Of a stretch of 64,000 bases of DNA, positions 1-10,116 are shown one piece after another (within the stretch, counting starts at the first letter, position 1; each line of letters begins with the position of its first letter). Under the pieces are notes generated by a model. The model saw nothing but the letters and a program-made list of their open reading frames with translations, was not told where the DNA came from and did no database searches. Where the stretch lies: contig NC_088916.1 in NCBI RefSeq assembly GCF_963576675.1, positions 21,241,501 through 21,305,500 on the forward strand, in the 5' to 3' direction. The translations under genes were made by a program, and so were the position numbers. Source of the stretch: Euphorbia lathyris. Its lineage: Eukaryota > Streptophyta > Magnoliopsida > Malpighiales > Euphorbiaceae.

Positions 1-760
1 ACATGCAATTTTTTGTGGCTAAGGCAGTGAAGCTGGCTTGCCGTTCTGTCTATGCGCGATTCAGTTTGATATACAAGATTTGAGCATCTCTCTTTGGAAC
101 AACTACTCAGGCAGGAACCAAAAAACCCAGCAGTTGAGTAGCGAAAAGGAGATCTAAACGGTGTTAGTATATGAATGCATTTACTTTTTAAAGTTAATTT
201 CAAACATGTTTGACTTGTTTTTGAAATTTTAAAGGTGAGGCAGTCAAAGGCGTTAATTGTCTTTCGTCATGTAGATAATGGTCTTTGATTTTTTTTACTG
301 AACAGATAGAATGTTCAGTATAGCATCTGTTCAGCTTTTACTATGGCTAATAATGCTAACTTGTTTCTCTTTGATTGTTCTGCAATTATAGGTTGCAAAG
401 AGGAGCATCACCGGGAGAGATTTATGGAGGCTCTTAGCATCACCAAGTCAAGGAGGGTGCCTCTATGTAAAGTTTTAAATCCATAATTAATTGCTTCACT
501 GATTGTCCAGGGTTTCGAATTTTTTTTTTCTCTCACGAAATAGTTTATTTGTTATAATTGGTGAGCGAAATACCATGGATTGATAAAAAAAAAAAACCAA
601 ATCCTGAATAGTAGATAGATTATATTTGATCGATAAAAAAATCAATTTTCTTGTAGTGTCTATACATAATGCATAATGTAGTTTGTTTCTTTTTCTTATT
701 TAGGTCGGAGTTTTATGATGATGATAGTGTTGATGAATGAAAGTGAAGCATAAAGAGGAA
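1..760 (+). other. possible 3' exons of an upstream gene
   Basis: The window opens in a frame that stays open from position 3 to a TGA at 81-83 and reads as a basic, ordinary-looking peptide (it includes VKLACRSVYARF). A second stretch, about 392-466, sits between an acceptor-like TTATAG and a donor-like TATGTAAAG. A third follows a TTTAG acceptor at about 704, where one frame ends in an acidic tail (YDDDSVDE, stop near 739). These could be last exons and 3' UTR of a gene starting left of the window, but the phases do not join cleanly and I recognise no family. A CACTA-type end at 646-658 lies in the putative intron. Treat as a hint only. Confidence 0.2.
646..658. mobile_element. CACTA-type terminal motif (orphan end)
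   Basis: TTTTCTTGTAGTG is the complement of CACTACAAGAAAA, the terminus of plant CACTA (En/Spm) DNA transposons. It has the same orientation as the copy at 1495-1507. No opposite-facing partner end is visible nearby, so this is an orphan or rearranged end. Confidence 0.5.
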
Positions 761-1082
761 TCCACATGCTTGAGAATAGACCACATTTTGTATAGCTAAC
801 TGTCTGTGGTTATAATTTTTTGTGAAATTCATACTCAAGCTTTTGCTATCTTTGATAGATTTTGGACCATGTGATGGTGATTCATTAACTTAGTTTTTGA
901 TGTAATTATATAACTCGTTTTGTAAAGAAGAATATATGTTGACTTGGTAACTAATTATGGCTATTAAGCTATTTATTATAAATTAGATTCCAATTCAGTT
1001 GTGTTATATATATATATATATATATTTGTATAATTTGCAAAATAAAAAAAGCAATAATATGTATATGTATTCAGGTATTAGT

Positions 1083-1507
1083 TTGTTTGGCAACAATAAG
1101 TTGTGACAGCATAGTTGTTGAACTACAACATATATGGCAACGACAGCATAGGTTGCGACAAATTAAAATATATAGCAATGATAAATATCGTTGCTAAATA
1201 TTAACAACTATACCAACGATGGAATTTGTTGCTGAACTAAAAATATATATAGCAACGTGAAATGTTGTTGCAAAAGATATATTTCATCTACTCGGATATG
1301 TTACAGATTTGGCAACGTAGAACGTTTCGCAACAACGATGTTGTTGCTGAATATATATTTGGCAACAACACTTATGTCGTTGCAGAAAGCATTGGCAACA
1401 AACATAGTCATAACGACGCGTTGTCGTTGCAAATAATGCATTGTCGTTGCAAAATATGTTTTTAGCAATGACTTTTTGCGTTGCCAAAAAATGATTTTCT
1501 TGTAGTG
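1083..1507 (-). mobile_element. non-autonomous CACTA-like element end with subterminal repeats
   Basis: The right edge is the motif TTTTCTTGTAGTG at 1495-1507. Inward, for about 400 bp, the sequence is packed with short repeats in both orientations built on GCAACGA / TTGTTGC (for example near 1137, 1250, 1310, 1370, 1430). Dense, degenerate subterminal repeats beside CACTACAAGAAAA ends are typical of plant CACTA elements, where they bind the transposase. No transposase is present. Peptides of 60-177 residues read through this block are fusions or chance frames. The element abuts, and interrupts, the ORF2 of the minus-strand LINE to its right. The left end was not found. Confidence 0.6.
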
Positions 1508-1817
1508 ACACAAAGAAAGGTTTGTTGCCAGGATAACACACCTTGCTATGAATGAATTGGTTATCAATAGTAATAATATCAATACTTACACGATCTGGCT
1601 TCCAAAAAATCCAGATCCCCCCTGCTCGACCAGTCGCCTCCGACCTGACACACTTCCAATTCTTAAACTTTTTAACCACCGCATCTGCTTTAGAACCACT
1701 AACCTTGGTTTCAAGAAGAGCAAAACAAGAAGGGTTAAATTGCTTAATAAGATCATTAACATGGATGCGGGTTGTCTTGCTAGCCGCACCTCTAACATTC
1801 CAAACAAAGAAGTCCAT
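1508..1817 (-). pseudogene. LINE ORF2, N-terminal endonuclease fragment
   Basis: Starting at 1817 on the minus strand, the peptide opens with the plant LINE ORF2 signature WNVRGAASK, followed by LLETKVSG and GGIWIFWKPD. These are the first blocks of the apurinic-like endonuclease domain (Asn of WNVRG, Glu of LLETK), which nicks target DNA for target-primed reverse transcription. The frame leaves LINE sequence at FFVSL and runs into CACTA terminal sequence. Everything beyond about residue 103 (rest of the endonuclease, reverse transcriptase, RNase H) is absent, so it is dead. Confidence 0.8.
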
Positions 1818-1850
1818 CAGAAGGAAGACAACTGATCACAGGCACACACC

Positions 1851-3889
1851 CTAGAGCAGGTATTTATTCGAGGCTCCTGAGAGCCTAGAAGAGGTGCCAA
1901 GCGGCCCTCTTTTATCCCAAGAATCCAAAGAACCAAGGTTCTTTTTAAGGTTAGCCTTAGGTTTCTTCAAAAGAGACTTATTAACTCCTATAGACTTCCC
2001 AATTAGGGGGTCTACAAGGGGATTCAGGACACTAACCTCATTAAGTTTTGCTTTCCCTGTCGAGCCAGTGATCTGGGATTTCCCCTTGGCATAAGCTTTG
2101 GGATCGAAGAGAGGATTAATAGAGTCACCAAGGATGGTAGCTGGCTCAGCAGATTCCAGGCTTGGCATACTTAACTCCATGTGTTCAGCTGGAAACTCCG
2201 AATCCTGACCATCCACAATAGACAGGGCTCCGAATCTAGATCCTGAACCGGAAGCTGAGTCCCTACCAACACCACTCTTAGTATCAGGAGGCCTAACCTT
2301 GATCTTAGGAGCAATTTGGAGAGAGGTCATCTCCTTGCTGATGTTTGGAACTTGATTCCGAGAAGCATAAGCACGTGGCTTCCTTCGGGCTGACCTTTTG
2401 GCCAACATCCATGGCCCAAAATTCTTCTCCTCACCTTTGCTACCTTCATCTCTGCCTATGATAGGCACCACCACCTCCTCGACCACTTTCCTTCTTCTGG
2501 GGCAGCCATCATAGGTATGGCCAAACATACCGCATTCATAGCAGATATTGTGAATACCTTCGTATTCAATATAAAATACCTTATTCTGAACGGAGAATTT
2601 AGACAGAAGAGGCTTAGCAAGATCAATGTCAATACAAACCCTGGCAAACTTGCCTCTTTCTGCCCCCACGGTAGTCATGTCAACGTGGTGAACTTTCCCA
2701 ACCAGGCCACCAATCTTATTCAGAAATCTTTCATTATAGTATTCAATGGGTAGACCTGGGAATCTAACCCAAGTAAGGATCCTATTAACAGAGCAATCAT
2801 GCGGATTAAAATTTGGTACCCAAGGCCTCAGCGCTAAAACATGATTGGATATGATATAAGGTCCACCATTAATCACTGAATTGTAATCTTCTGCCCTTGT
2901 AAATTTTATGACATAATAGTCATTCTCCAGATCCGTGATGGTAACCTTCCCTTTCTTTGCCCATTGGGCCTGGATCCTCTGGGCAAAGTAATTGAAGCTT
3001 ATCCTTTTCCCAAGAACAGTGACAATTAAGGAGAGTTTCCATTTGGATCTAAGAACCCGCTTGTCTTCCGATGAAAGCCGGATAACAGGACACAAAGGGT
3101 CCTCTTGCTCACCATCCTCAATATCTGAGTCAGAAACATCTCCCTCAGAAACCTCCTCGATAATATCATCCTCAATCATGGGTTCTTCCTCTACCACCCC
3201 CATTACCTTGTCTTTCCAGGATAAATTCCCCAGCCCTAATCCAGGGTTACCATGAATACCGGGATTAGACCTAGGAACTGAGATTTTTATGCAAGCAGCC
3301 CCCTGGGCCAAAGCCCCGCTCAACGGGGGAGCCACAAAATCCCCAACATCCCTAAACTCCGGCCATCCTTCGGGGCCTCGCCTTGGGCATCCACCTTTAG
3401 TGCCGGCAACCCCGCGTCGCTGCCTCCACTCGTAGGAGCGCCAGGCGAAGGCCTACCGCCCTCCCCAGCCGGGGCGATAAAATCCGTAACGCAGGCCAAG
3501 GATCCCGCCCCCCGCTCATGCTCTCCCTCTCCTGCAGCCGGCAGAGAAATGGAGCCAGCGCTCCCGCCTACACCGTCAACCAGTCCCAGCGCCCCCGAAG
3601 CCGCGGTCGTAATCTGGCCACACTCCGAGCCACCAAGCCCCGCCCCAGCAACGCCTTCCTTCAGAACAGAAACCCGTTCCCTCGACCTTTCACGGATACG
3701 GTCGGTACTGAACCGTCTAACCCGCGGAGAAATATCCACCGATCTCCTAGCCTCCTCCGCCAATCTTCCATCCGGATCCAGATCCATGCCCAGCCCCTTC
3801 ATCGCCACACGAGCCGCCGCCTCCTTCGCAGCCCGGCCGCCCGCTCCTCCCATCGTCACCCTAGACCTAGCCTCCCGTTCCTTCGCCAT
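1851..3889 (-). pseudogene. LINE ORF1 (DUF4283 / zinc-knuckle gag-like protein), frameshifted
   Basis: The main frame (3335-1851, 494 residues) has a DUF4283-type domain at about residues 90-250, with the pieces VLGKRISFNYFAQRIQ and LTWVRFPGLPIEYYN, then a CX2CX4HX4C zinc knuckle (CYECGMFGHTYDGC) near 265-280. This is the RNA-binding ORF1 of plant L1-type LINEs. A second frame upstream (3889-3320, 189 residues) starts with a good ATG and is rich in Ala, Gly, Arg and Glu. The two overlap at about 3320-3345 and differ by one frame, so the original ORF1 was probably about 670 residues and has a frameshift there. The N-terminal part is notably GC-rich against its AT-rich surroundings. It ends 33 bp before ORF2. 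Confidence 0.75.
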
Positions 3890-3959
3890 GAAAAATCACC
3901 AAAAGAATCGCCCGTTTGTTTTTAGGATTTAGGTCTTAAATTCTACTATTAGTTATAGT

Positions 3960-4445
3960 TAATTTAGTTATAACTAATTGAGAGAGAGAGAGAGAGAGAG
4001 AAAAATTGAGTTATAAAATTGATCCTGTGTTTTAGAGAGAGAAGAGAGATCTGAAAGAGAGGAGATAGATCTAAAAGAGAGAAATAGATCTAAAAGAGAG
4101 AAATAGATCTGAGAGAGAGAAGATAGATCTCAAAATTCTCCATCTTCATAAAAATTCTACACCATGATAACAGATCTGAGAGAGAGAAGACAGATCTGAA
4201 AAAGAGAAGATAGATCTAAAAGAGAGAGAAAGATCTAAAAGAGAAGAGATAGATCTCAAAACTCTCAATCTTCATAAAAATTCTTCACCATGACAACAGA
4301 TCTGAGAGAGAGAAGACAGATCTGAAAAAGAGAAGATAGATCTAAAAGAGAAGAGATATATCTCAAAACTCTCAATCTTCATAAAAATTCTTCACCATGA
4401 CAACAGATCTGAGAGAGAGAAGACAGATCTGAAAAAGAGAAGATC
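3960..4445 (-). repeat. GA-rich tandem monomers upstream of LINE ORF1
   Basis: Three copies of a 107-126-bp unit are anchored by TTCATAAAAATTCTTCACCATG at 4145, 4271 and 4378, separated by AGATCT-containing GA-rich sub-repeats (about 17-19 bp). More degenerate sub-repeats and a pure (GA)n run extend to 3960. The length difference between units (126 against 107) matches loss of one sub-repeat. The block sits directly upstream of ORF1 in the LINE's own orientation, so it may be its 5' UTR and promoter. Confidence 0.75.
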
Positions 4446-4795
4446 AAATATATACAAAATTTAATTCTAAATATGTAATTAATTTTTATATATTTTAAAA
4501 TAAGTATTTTTTTTTATATTATAACTTATAAATTTTAAACCCCAATTCATAAATTCTAACTCTAAAAATTATACATTAAACTCCTAACTTATAAATCATA
4601 TTTAAAACATTTTAGACCTAAAGGAGGAAAAACCCTAAAAAAGGAAGCTTGTCTTTCTTCTCATCAGCCCATATATGTTTTAGATCACACATGATTTTGT
4701 TTTGTTTCTAATAACTAGTTTTGTTTTTTCTTGTTTTTGATAACAAGTTTTGTTTTCTCTTGTTTCCGGTAACAAGTTTTGTGTTGTTTTGCTTC
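4446..4795. other. AT-rich spacer
   Basis: There is no convincing frame here. The stretch is AT-rich, with a short repeated TTTTGTTTTCTCTTG-like tract at about 4695-4790 just before the plus-strand LINE ORF1 start. It may be the 5' end of that LINE. Confidence 0.4.
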
Positions 4796-5503
4796 ATGGC
4801 ATCGTCAAGTAGTATCGAGACTATGTATACCAATTTGAGTCTGAAGGAAGAGGAAGGTAGAGGTATTTTGATTGATAATAGAGATCTCAATTCTGAGCAG
4901 GTGGATCTAAGATGGTGTCTTGTTGGTAATTTCCTCCCTGATATCTGAAAACCGCTTATGAGGAGAATAAGACGACCAACTAGAGATGGGTTCTGTGCAG
5001 AATTTCGCTACGAGAGAATCAAGAAATTTTGTTTTGTTTATGATTCGATTGATGAAGAAGTTGAAAAGCTCTATGGCTCTCATATGTTTGTTCAGACCGG
5101 AAGGAAGCAATCCAACAAAGGTGCAAAATGGCTGGTTATTGAGGTCTAGTGAGACATCAGCAGCGGTGATCAGGGAGTGGTGGTGAGCATGGTGGTAAGA
5201 TCCGAAAGAAAACTCTCATATTTAGTTGCATTAATGATGAGACTAATAGCGACATTAGTAAAATAATTAATATGACAGTTGATTATGAAGGAGGAGTAAC
5301 TCATGGATTAGTTACTATGGAAAATATTGAACAAACTCTCATATTTAGTAGTATTAATAGTGAGACTAATGACAACATTAATGGAACAATTAATAGGGCA
5401 GTTAATTATGAAGGAAACATAATTCATGGGTCAGTTACTAGAGAAATGACAAAAATGGTTGAACAAACTCTCATATTTAGTGGCATTAATCGTGAGACTA
5501 ATG
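4796..5503 (+). pseudogene. LINE ORF1 remnant with in-frame repeats
   Basis: From the ATG at 4796 the peptide reads LSLKEEEGRG... WCLVGNFLPDI, which resembles the usual N-terminus of plant LINE ORF1 (DUF4283) proteins. A TGA follows at 4946-4948, then the frame resumes (MRRIRRPTRDGFCAEF, YDSIDEEVEKL, GAKWLVIEV) to a stop near 5149. From about 5212 three copies of a unit starting TLIFS.IN..TN are spaced 123 and 132 bp apart, both multiples of three, so the repeats stay in frame (41 and 44 residues). Further homologous sequence continues at 6458-6530, beyond the hAT element that split it. Confidence 0.55.
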
Positions 5504-6449
5504 CAGGGCCGGCTCCAGTATTTTAGAGGCCCTAGAGAGGGCCGGTCCTGATATTTTTATAGACCCTAGACAAAAAAAGAGATAAAAAGCTCTTAATAAA
5601 AAATTATGCTTAAAAATTTAAAATAGAAATTTTGGCCTATTTTATACCTAAAATATCACATTATTTAGTCATTTTCTAGGTATGTATGAGTATTATAACG
5701 ACATTTAAAAAAATTACGTTATATATATAGTAAAAAAATAATTTGAGCCCCTTTTGGCTTAGACCTTAGGCGGTCATCCTGACCTATGCTCAAGCCGATC
5801 CTAACCCTTGGCAACTCCCATACTCCATTTTTTACAAATTTAAATCTAATATATATGAAATATAATTAGTTTTTTACTCAAAAGGAAAAAAACAATCGGA
5901 GATCAAACTTTTTCGCAATTCGCAAAGAACGAAACAATTAATTGATATATTATTGTTAGATTATGTATAAATTTATCCATGTGGTTAATGAAATATTATT
6001 TTTAGTTTCATGTGCAATTTTATGTTCTGGCTATCTGCAACCTTTAGCATTCTGACCACCCAGTCAAGTTTTGCTGCTACTGAAAAAAACCCATCCTTCG
6101 TGAATGACAATTAAATAGTATTATCTAGTGAATATTTGTTTTAAAATTGTAATATTTTGTAAGCATGTACTGAATTTGTTTTCCCTAATAACCATATAAC
6201 TAAATTTGTAACGCATATCTATTAATGTTAAGAGAAAAGTTGTAAAATGAATTTTGAAGCTTCTTGTTATGTTATTGTTGTTAAGAGACGATGACTAATA
6301 AAAAAAGGAGACAATATGTACTATTGTATTATAATTAAAATTAATTTTGAATTTTATGAAGAAAAAATTAATTTTTTTTTATCGGAGGCCCTCCTAGCCG
6401 GGAGGTCCTAGGCGGCCGCCTATGCGGCTTTCCCCTGGAGCCTCCCCTA
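5504..6449. mobile_element. hAT-like non-autonomous DNA transposon
   Basis: The left end CAGGGCCGGCTCC and the complement of the right end (TAGGGGAGGCTCC) match at 10 of 13 positions. The flanks carry an imperfect 8-bp duplication (GACTAATG at 5496-5503, GACTATTG at 6450-6457); 8 bp is the hAT hallmark. The element interrupts a tandem repeat that resumes on the far side, which supports the boundaries. The interior is AT-rich without a transposase. A second GGGCCGGTCC end at about 5537 and a GCCGATCCTAACCC end at about 5793-5808 suggest another small element of the same sort nested inside, less certainly. Confidence 0.65.
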
Positions 6450-6792
6450 GACTATTGACGACTGTAATGGAATAATTAATATGAGAGTTGCTTATGAATG
6501 AGGCATAAATCATGGGCCAGAACATGAGTCAGTTCCAAATAATAGTCTAATTGTGGATTCAACAAACAGGTTTTAGATGAGCTATGCTGGACATGCTCAA
6601 CCATTTGCATGCTTCTTCAATTTCCTCAATCACAAGTGCAGCTTCTGGCCCATCGGATGACTGAAAAACATAAAACGGAAAACACAAAAGCGATAAACAC
6701 AACACCAATAAACATCGAAAACCAATTACTTATAGTAAAGACGTCTGATGCTTCTTTGAATGTTGGATTTTTGGAAGTTATCCATCTACTTA
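6450..6792. other. resumed LINE-repeat sequence, no gene
   Basis: The first 80 bp continue the 123/132-bp repeat interrupted by the hAT element. The remainder has an open 74-residue frame (6609-6833) that runs into the adjacent MITE, so it is not credible as a gene. Confidence 0.4.
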
Positions 6793-7555
6793 GGCTCTGT
6801 TTTTTATCGCTGAAAAAAACTGAATTGAACTGAACTGAACTGAATGCTACTGAATTGAACTGAACTGAACTGAACTGAATGCTACTGAATAGTGAACTGA
6901 ACTGAATGCTACTGAACTTAACTAAATGCTACTGAACTTAACTGAATACTACTGAACTTAACCGAACTTAACAATAATGATGATATTAGACTTGAAAATA
7001 ATTTTAATGATAATTTTGGATATTAATAAACTTATAATAATAATAATGGTTCTAATAAATTTAATAATATCAATAATAAATAAATATATTATTAAAGATA
7101 AAACTAGATTGAATATCAAATAAAAGCTCGAGTTGATAAAATGTTGGCTCGATAAAAACCTATGAAATTAAATAAAAATGAGTCTAATTTAAATTAAAAA
7201 TACAAATTACATACAAACACAAATTTACATATAATTTAAAGCCTATGAAATTAAATGTAAATTTGTAATTTTTTTATTAAACGATATATACTTTAATAAA
7301 CTATCATTTCTTGACTTTTATCTAATTTATAGATAATGATAAACTATAAATAATAATAATAATAATAAATAATGATAAATTATAGATAAATAATAATAAT
7401 TATTATAATAAATTATATATAAATAATTATAATATAATAAATAATAATAAATTACTGAATACTGAAACCGAATGCTGAAACTGGATGCTGAATTGAATTG
7501 AACTGAACTGAACTGAACTGATTGTTACTAAAATTAAGTGATAAAGAACATGGCC
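6793..7555. mobile_element. Harbinger (Tourist-type) MITE
   Basis: The ends GGCTCTGTTTTTTATCGCT and the complement of the right end, GGCCATGTTCTTTATCACT, form clear inverted repeats. Both sides carry TTA (6790-6792 and 7556-7558), the target duplication of PIF/Harbinger elements. Just inside each end is a short ACTGAACTGAA tandem repeat, about 130 bp on the left and shorter on the right. The interior is AT-rich with (AAT)n-like runs and no coding capacity. Confidence 0.8.
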
Positions 7556-7647
7556 TTAAACATGGGAGTACGTTATTGTCTTTCCTCATATAGAATCACG
7601 AGGTGCACTCCATGCCTCAAGTATCCAAAACTATAAAACATTTCAAT

Positions 7648-8515
7648 TCAATCCAAATACAATGGAAATCTAACATCAAGTAGATCAAATAAATATACGA
7701 AGCATACATGAAATGCTTGTGCTAGACCAACTAGTTGATATGAAACAGCCTTATCGATCGTACCCTCGTTGAACGCCTCAAATTTCTCCTTTCTGCTCAA
7801 ACCAGATATGGCCCTTTGCATCGTCTTATACATCTTCACCCAAGCAAATACATCCCCATGGAAACTCATCAAACAACTTCAAAAAATCAGTTAGGCCGAT
7901 GATGTTAAGATCAACTGAATCATATGGATCGGTAGTGAATAGAAGCATGTGTATAACATACAACATAGCCATAAAGACCACAGCACCGTCTTCTTCACAG
8001 CTCCAATTTGTGTTTTCGATGGTATTGTATATTTGTTTGTGAGTTAAGCTATGACTTCCTTCGAAGCACATATGTTTTAATCTGTTTGTCTTTTTTAACT
8101 TACTCATTCACTTCACAATTGGTGCTGGATCACCAAATCTCAACCCGATGATAAGTCCAAACTTAAAATCACAAAATTTGAGTTCAATTCCATTGCCATT
8201 AAACTACATCTCTCTATGTTTTGAATTTGGTGGATCAATCTCTCCAGTGATGGCCTCATAACATAGAGGAGTTAATAACTTACACACCCTCCATATCTGC
8301 CAAATGCCCAAAACAAGTTTTCCTAAACATCAACATTTTCTCTTTAGTTATTTTAGTCTTCACTTTTTGTCATCACATCCCAATCACCCCTCACTATGAT
8401 TGATGTCTTTGTATTCAAGCTAAATGCTTGAATTTAATGCCTTTGACACTATCATCATCTGCTTATCTCTTCATCTTCTTTGAATCCTTCTTAGAATTAT
8501 CAACATTCACAAAAA
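7648..8515 (-). pseudogene. DUF1985 (Ulp1-associated, transposon-borne) protein remnant
   Basis: The minus strand reads, in order, a Lys-rich start (about 8515), GIELKFCDFKFGLIIGLRFG (about 8190-8130), then GAVVFMAMLYVIHMLL, GLTDFLKLFDEFPWG (to about 7850) and, one frame over, VFAWVKMYKTMQRAISG and YQLVGLAQAFHVCFVYLF. This order (ALxxGLxxG, then FPWG, then SGFxxAFQVW-like) is that of plant DUF1985, found beside Ulp1-like proteases in Mutator-related elements. A frameshift falls between FPWG and VFAW near 7850, and stops interrupt the first half, for example just before 8107. No Cys protease domain is visible, so function is lost. Confidence 0.6.
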
Positions 8516-8574
8516 AATGTAGCTCATTTAACGGAAATAATGATAGAAAAATAGTTCACAATTTTATGTGATAC

Positions 8575-8815
8575 TTCTCACAACGAAGTAAATCATGTGT
8601 ATTTTCTTCGCGATTGAGCAAAACCGCGAAGCAGGAAAAAGACTGTGAAGTCGCGATTCACTCATAGCTTCGTGGTTTAACTCAACCGCAAAGAGAAATA
8701 CTACTTCGCAGACATGAGTTTTCTTCACGATTTTGTCCCAACTGCATAGATTTTGTTTCGCATTTTGCGATAACCGCGAAGTAAAATCATCTCTGCGAAG
8801 TAGTATTCTAGGAAA
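8575..8815. repeat. inverted CGCGAAG / CTTCGCG repeat block
   Basis: Over about 240 bp, variants of AACCGCGAAG and its complement CTTCGCGGTT recur at roughly 20-40-bp spacing in alternating orientation. The block lies upstream of the DUF1985 remnant on the minus strand and may be a terminal or subterminal region of the transposon that carried it. The 102-residue peptide readable here is not a credible gene. Confidence 0.5.
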
Positions 8816-9058
8816 AATGAACTCCATACTATCATTTTCAACTATTTCGAAGTTTTGTACGATAAAAAACAACTAAACCTTAATCTCTAAACCAAAATCG
8901 CACTTACAGACAATATGAATCACAGAACTCTAAAAACATAGAAATCACACAAATACATATACTTACGTTCTTCCCGTTTTTTGCCATTGAAATTGATAAT
9001 AAACACAATGATGTCTTTAAGTTAGAAAGAGAAAGAAAAAGAAAAAAAAGTTAAATTG

Positions 9059-9060
<2 letters not shown>

Positions 9061-9104
<44 letters not shown>
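9061..9104. repeat. (AT)22 microsatellite
   Basis: Pure AT dinucleotide run. It abuts the left inverted end of the candidate 8-kb unit (9105-17060), whose right end also meets an AT run (17059-17070). Confidence 0.95.
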
Positions 9105-9106
<2 letters not shown>

Positions 9107-10060
9107 AAGAGTTCTCAATGGTGAGTCTCCATCCATGGAGACTATTATATTTTGAATAGATGACCTGCTATAGCAGGTTACCAAAAAGTTATCAGGTTAC
9201 TTAAATATATATTTCTCTCTCTATAATAAATGATTGTCTACATTTCTCAAAAATACTCTCTCTATAATAAATTCATAAAAATAATGTGTACATGAAATCA
9301 TTTAAAATCATATATGAAAATCATTAAAAAAAAAAACTAAAACTGTGTGAATTCTTCATCACCCTCATTTTTTTCTATCACAACCGTTATTCATTACCCC
9401 CCTCTTCTATTCTCCATTCACACAGCTCTATTGGCAATTTTTAAAATTTTCTAATATTAATAACATATTTTTGGATTCAATACCATTAATGTTATTATGC
9501 TTTTTAATTTTTTTTATGAACTATTAATTCCACTCATAGTTTCCATTATAAACATTCATAATAAATTAGGATAAAGTACCAAATTAGGCTTAAGGTTTTT
9601 GGAAAAGTACCAATTTAGGTTCAACGTAAAAAATAGCACCAATATAGACTTAACGTTTACAACATAACATCAATTTATGCTTAACATTTACAATATAGCA
9701 TCAATTTAGGAATTACTAACAGAATGTGACACATCATCCGTTAAGTCTGCCAATTCAGCATAGGCCTAAGGTTTATAGAAAATATCAATTTAGGCCATGA
9801 GTCATGGAATCATTGATGAAAAACAAATATAAGATCTTAATGGGTAAGAATACTAATTAATTATTTTATAATAAATATGAAAATAGAACTAAATAAAAAG
9901 ATAACTTATAAAGTTAATAGGAAAAGAATATAATATGATTAATTGTGACGAGCTTAAATTGGATATATTTTATAAACGTTAAGCTTAAATTCGTATTATT
10001 TTGTAAACGTTAAGCCTATATTGGTGCTATTTTGTACATGAGACCTAAATTGATACTTTC
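9105..10060. repeat. AT-rich stretch with degenerate 'CAATTTAGGCTTAACG' repeats
   Basis: 9105-9570 shows no gene; it has an 18-bp palindrome (GTCTCCATCCATGGAGAC) and a repeated TCTCTCTATAATAAAT. At 9575-10060 the motif '(A)CCAATTTAGGCTTAACGTTTAC' recurs in direct order about every 35-40 bp on the left and in complement on the right (near 9970-10060), like the arms of an element with long inverted repeats. Confidence 0.45.
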
Positions 10061-10116
10061 TATAAACCTGATAACATCCAGATATTCAAAAAAGGACTTA
10101 GTTCACGGTTGCAAAA

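Larger units (their letters stand above)
1508..4445 (-). mobile_element. LINE (non-LTR retrotransposon), cut off early in ORF2
   Basis: On the minus strand this unit shows, in order: tandem monomers (about 4445-3960), a gag-like ORF1 (3889-1851), a 33-bp gap, and the start of an endonuclease/reverse transcriptase ORF2 (1817 to about 1508). ORF2 stops at a CACTA terminus after about 100 residues. LINEs are normally truncated at the 5' side by failed reverse transcription; this copy has lost its 3' side instead, so a later insertion or deletion is the likelier cause. No reverse transcriptase or poly(A) end remains here. Confidence 0.75.

Noticed and set aside
1284..1817. A 177-residue protein gene on the minus strand
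   Set aside because: It is a chance fusion of LINE ORF2 with CACTA subterminal repeats.
7826..8107. Working Ulp1-type SUMO protease
   Set aside because: Only DUF1985 pieces are present, with a frameshift and stops; no Cys/His/Asp protease domain is seen.
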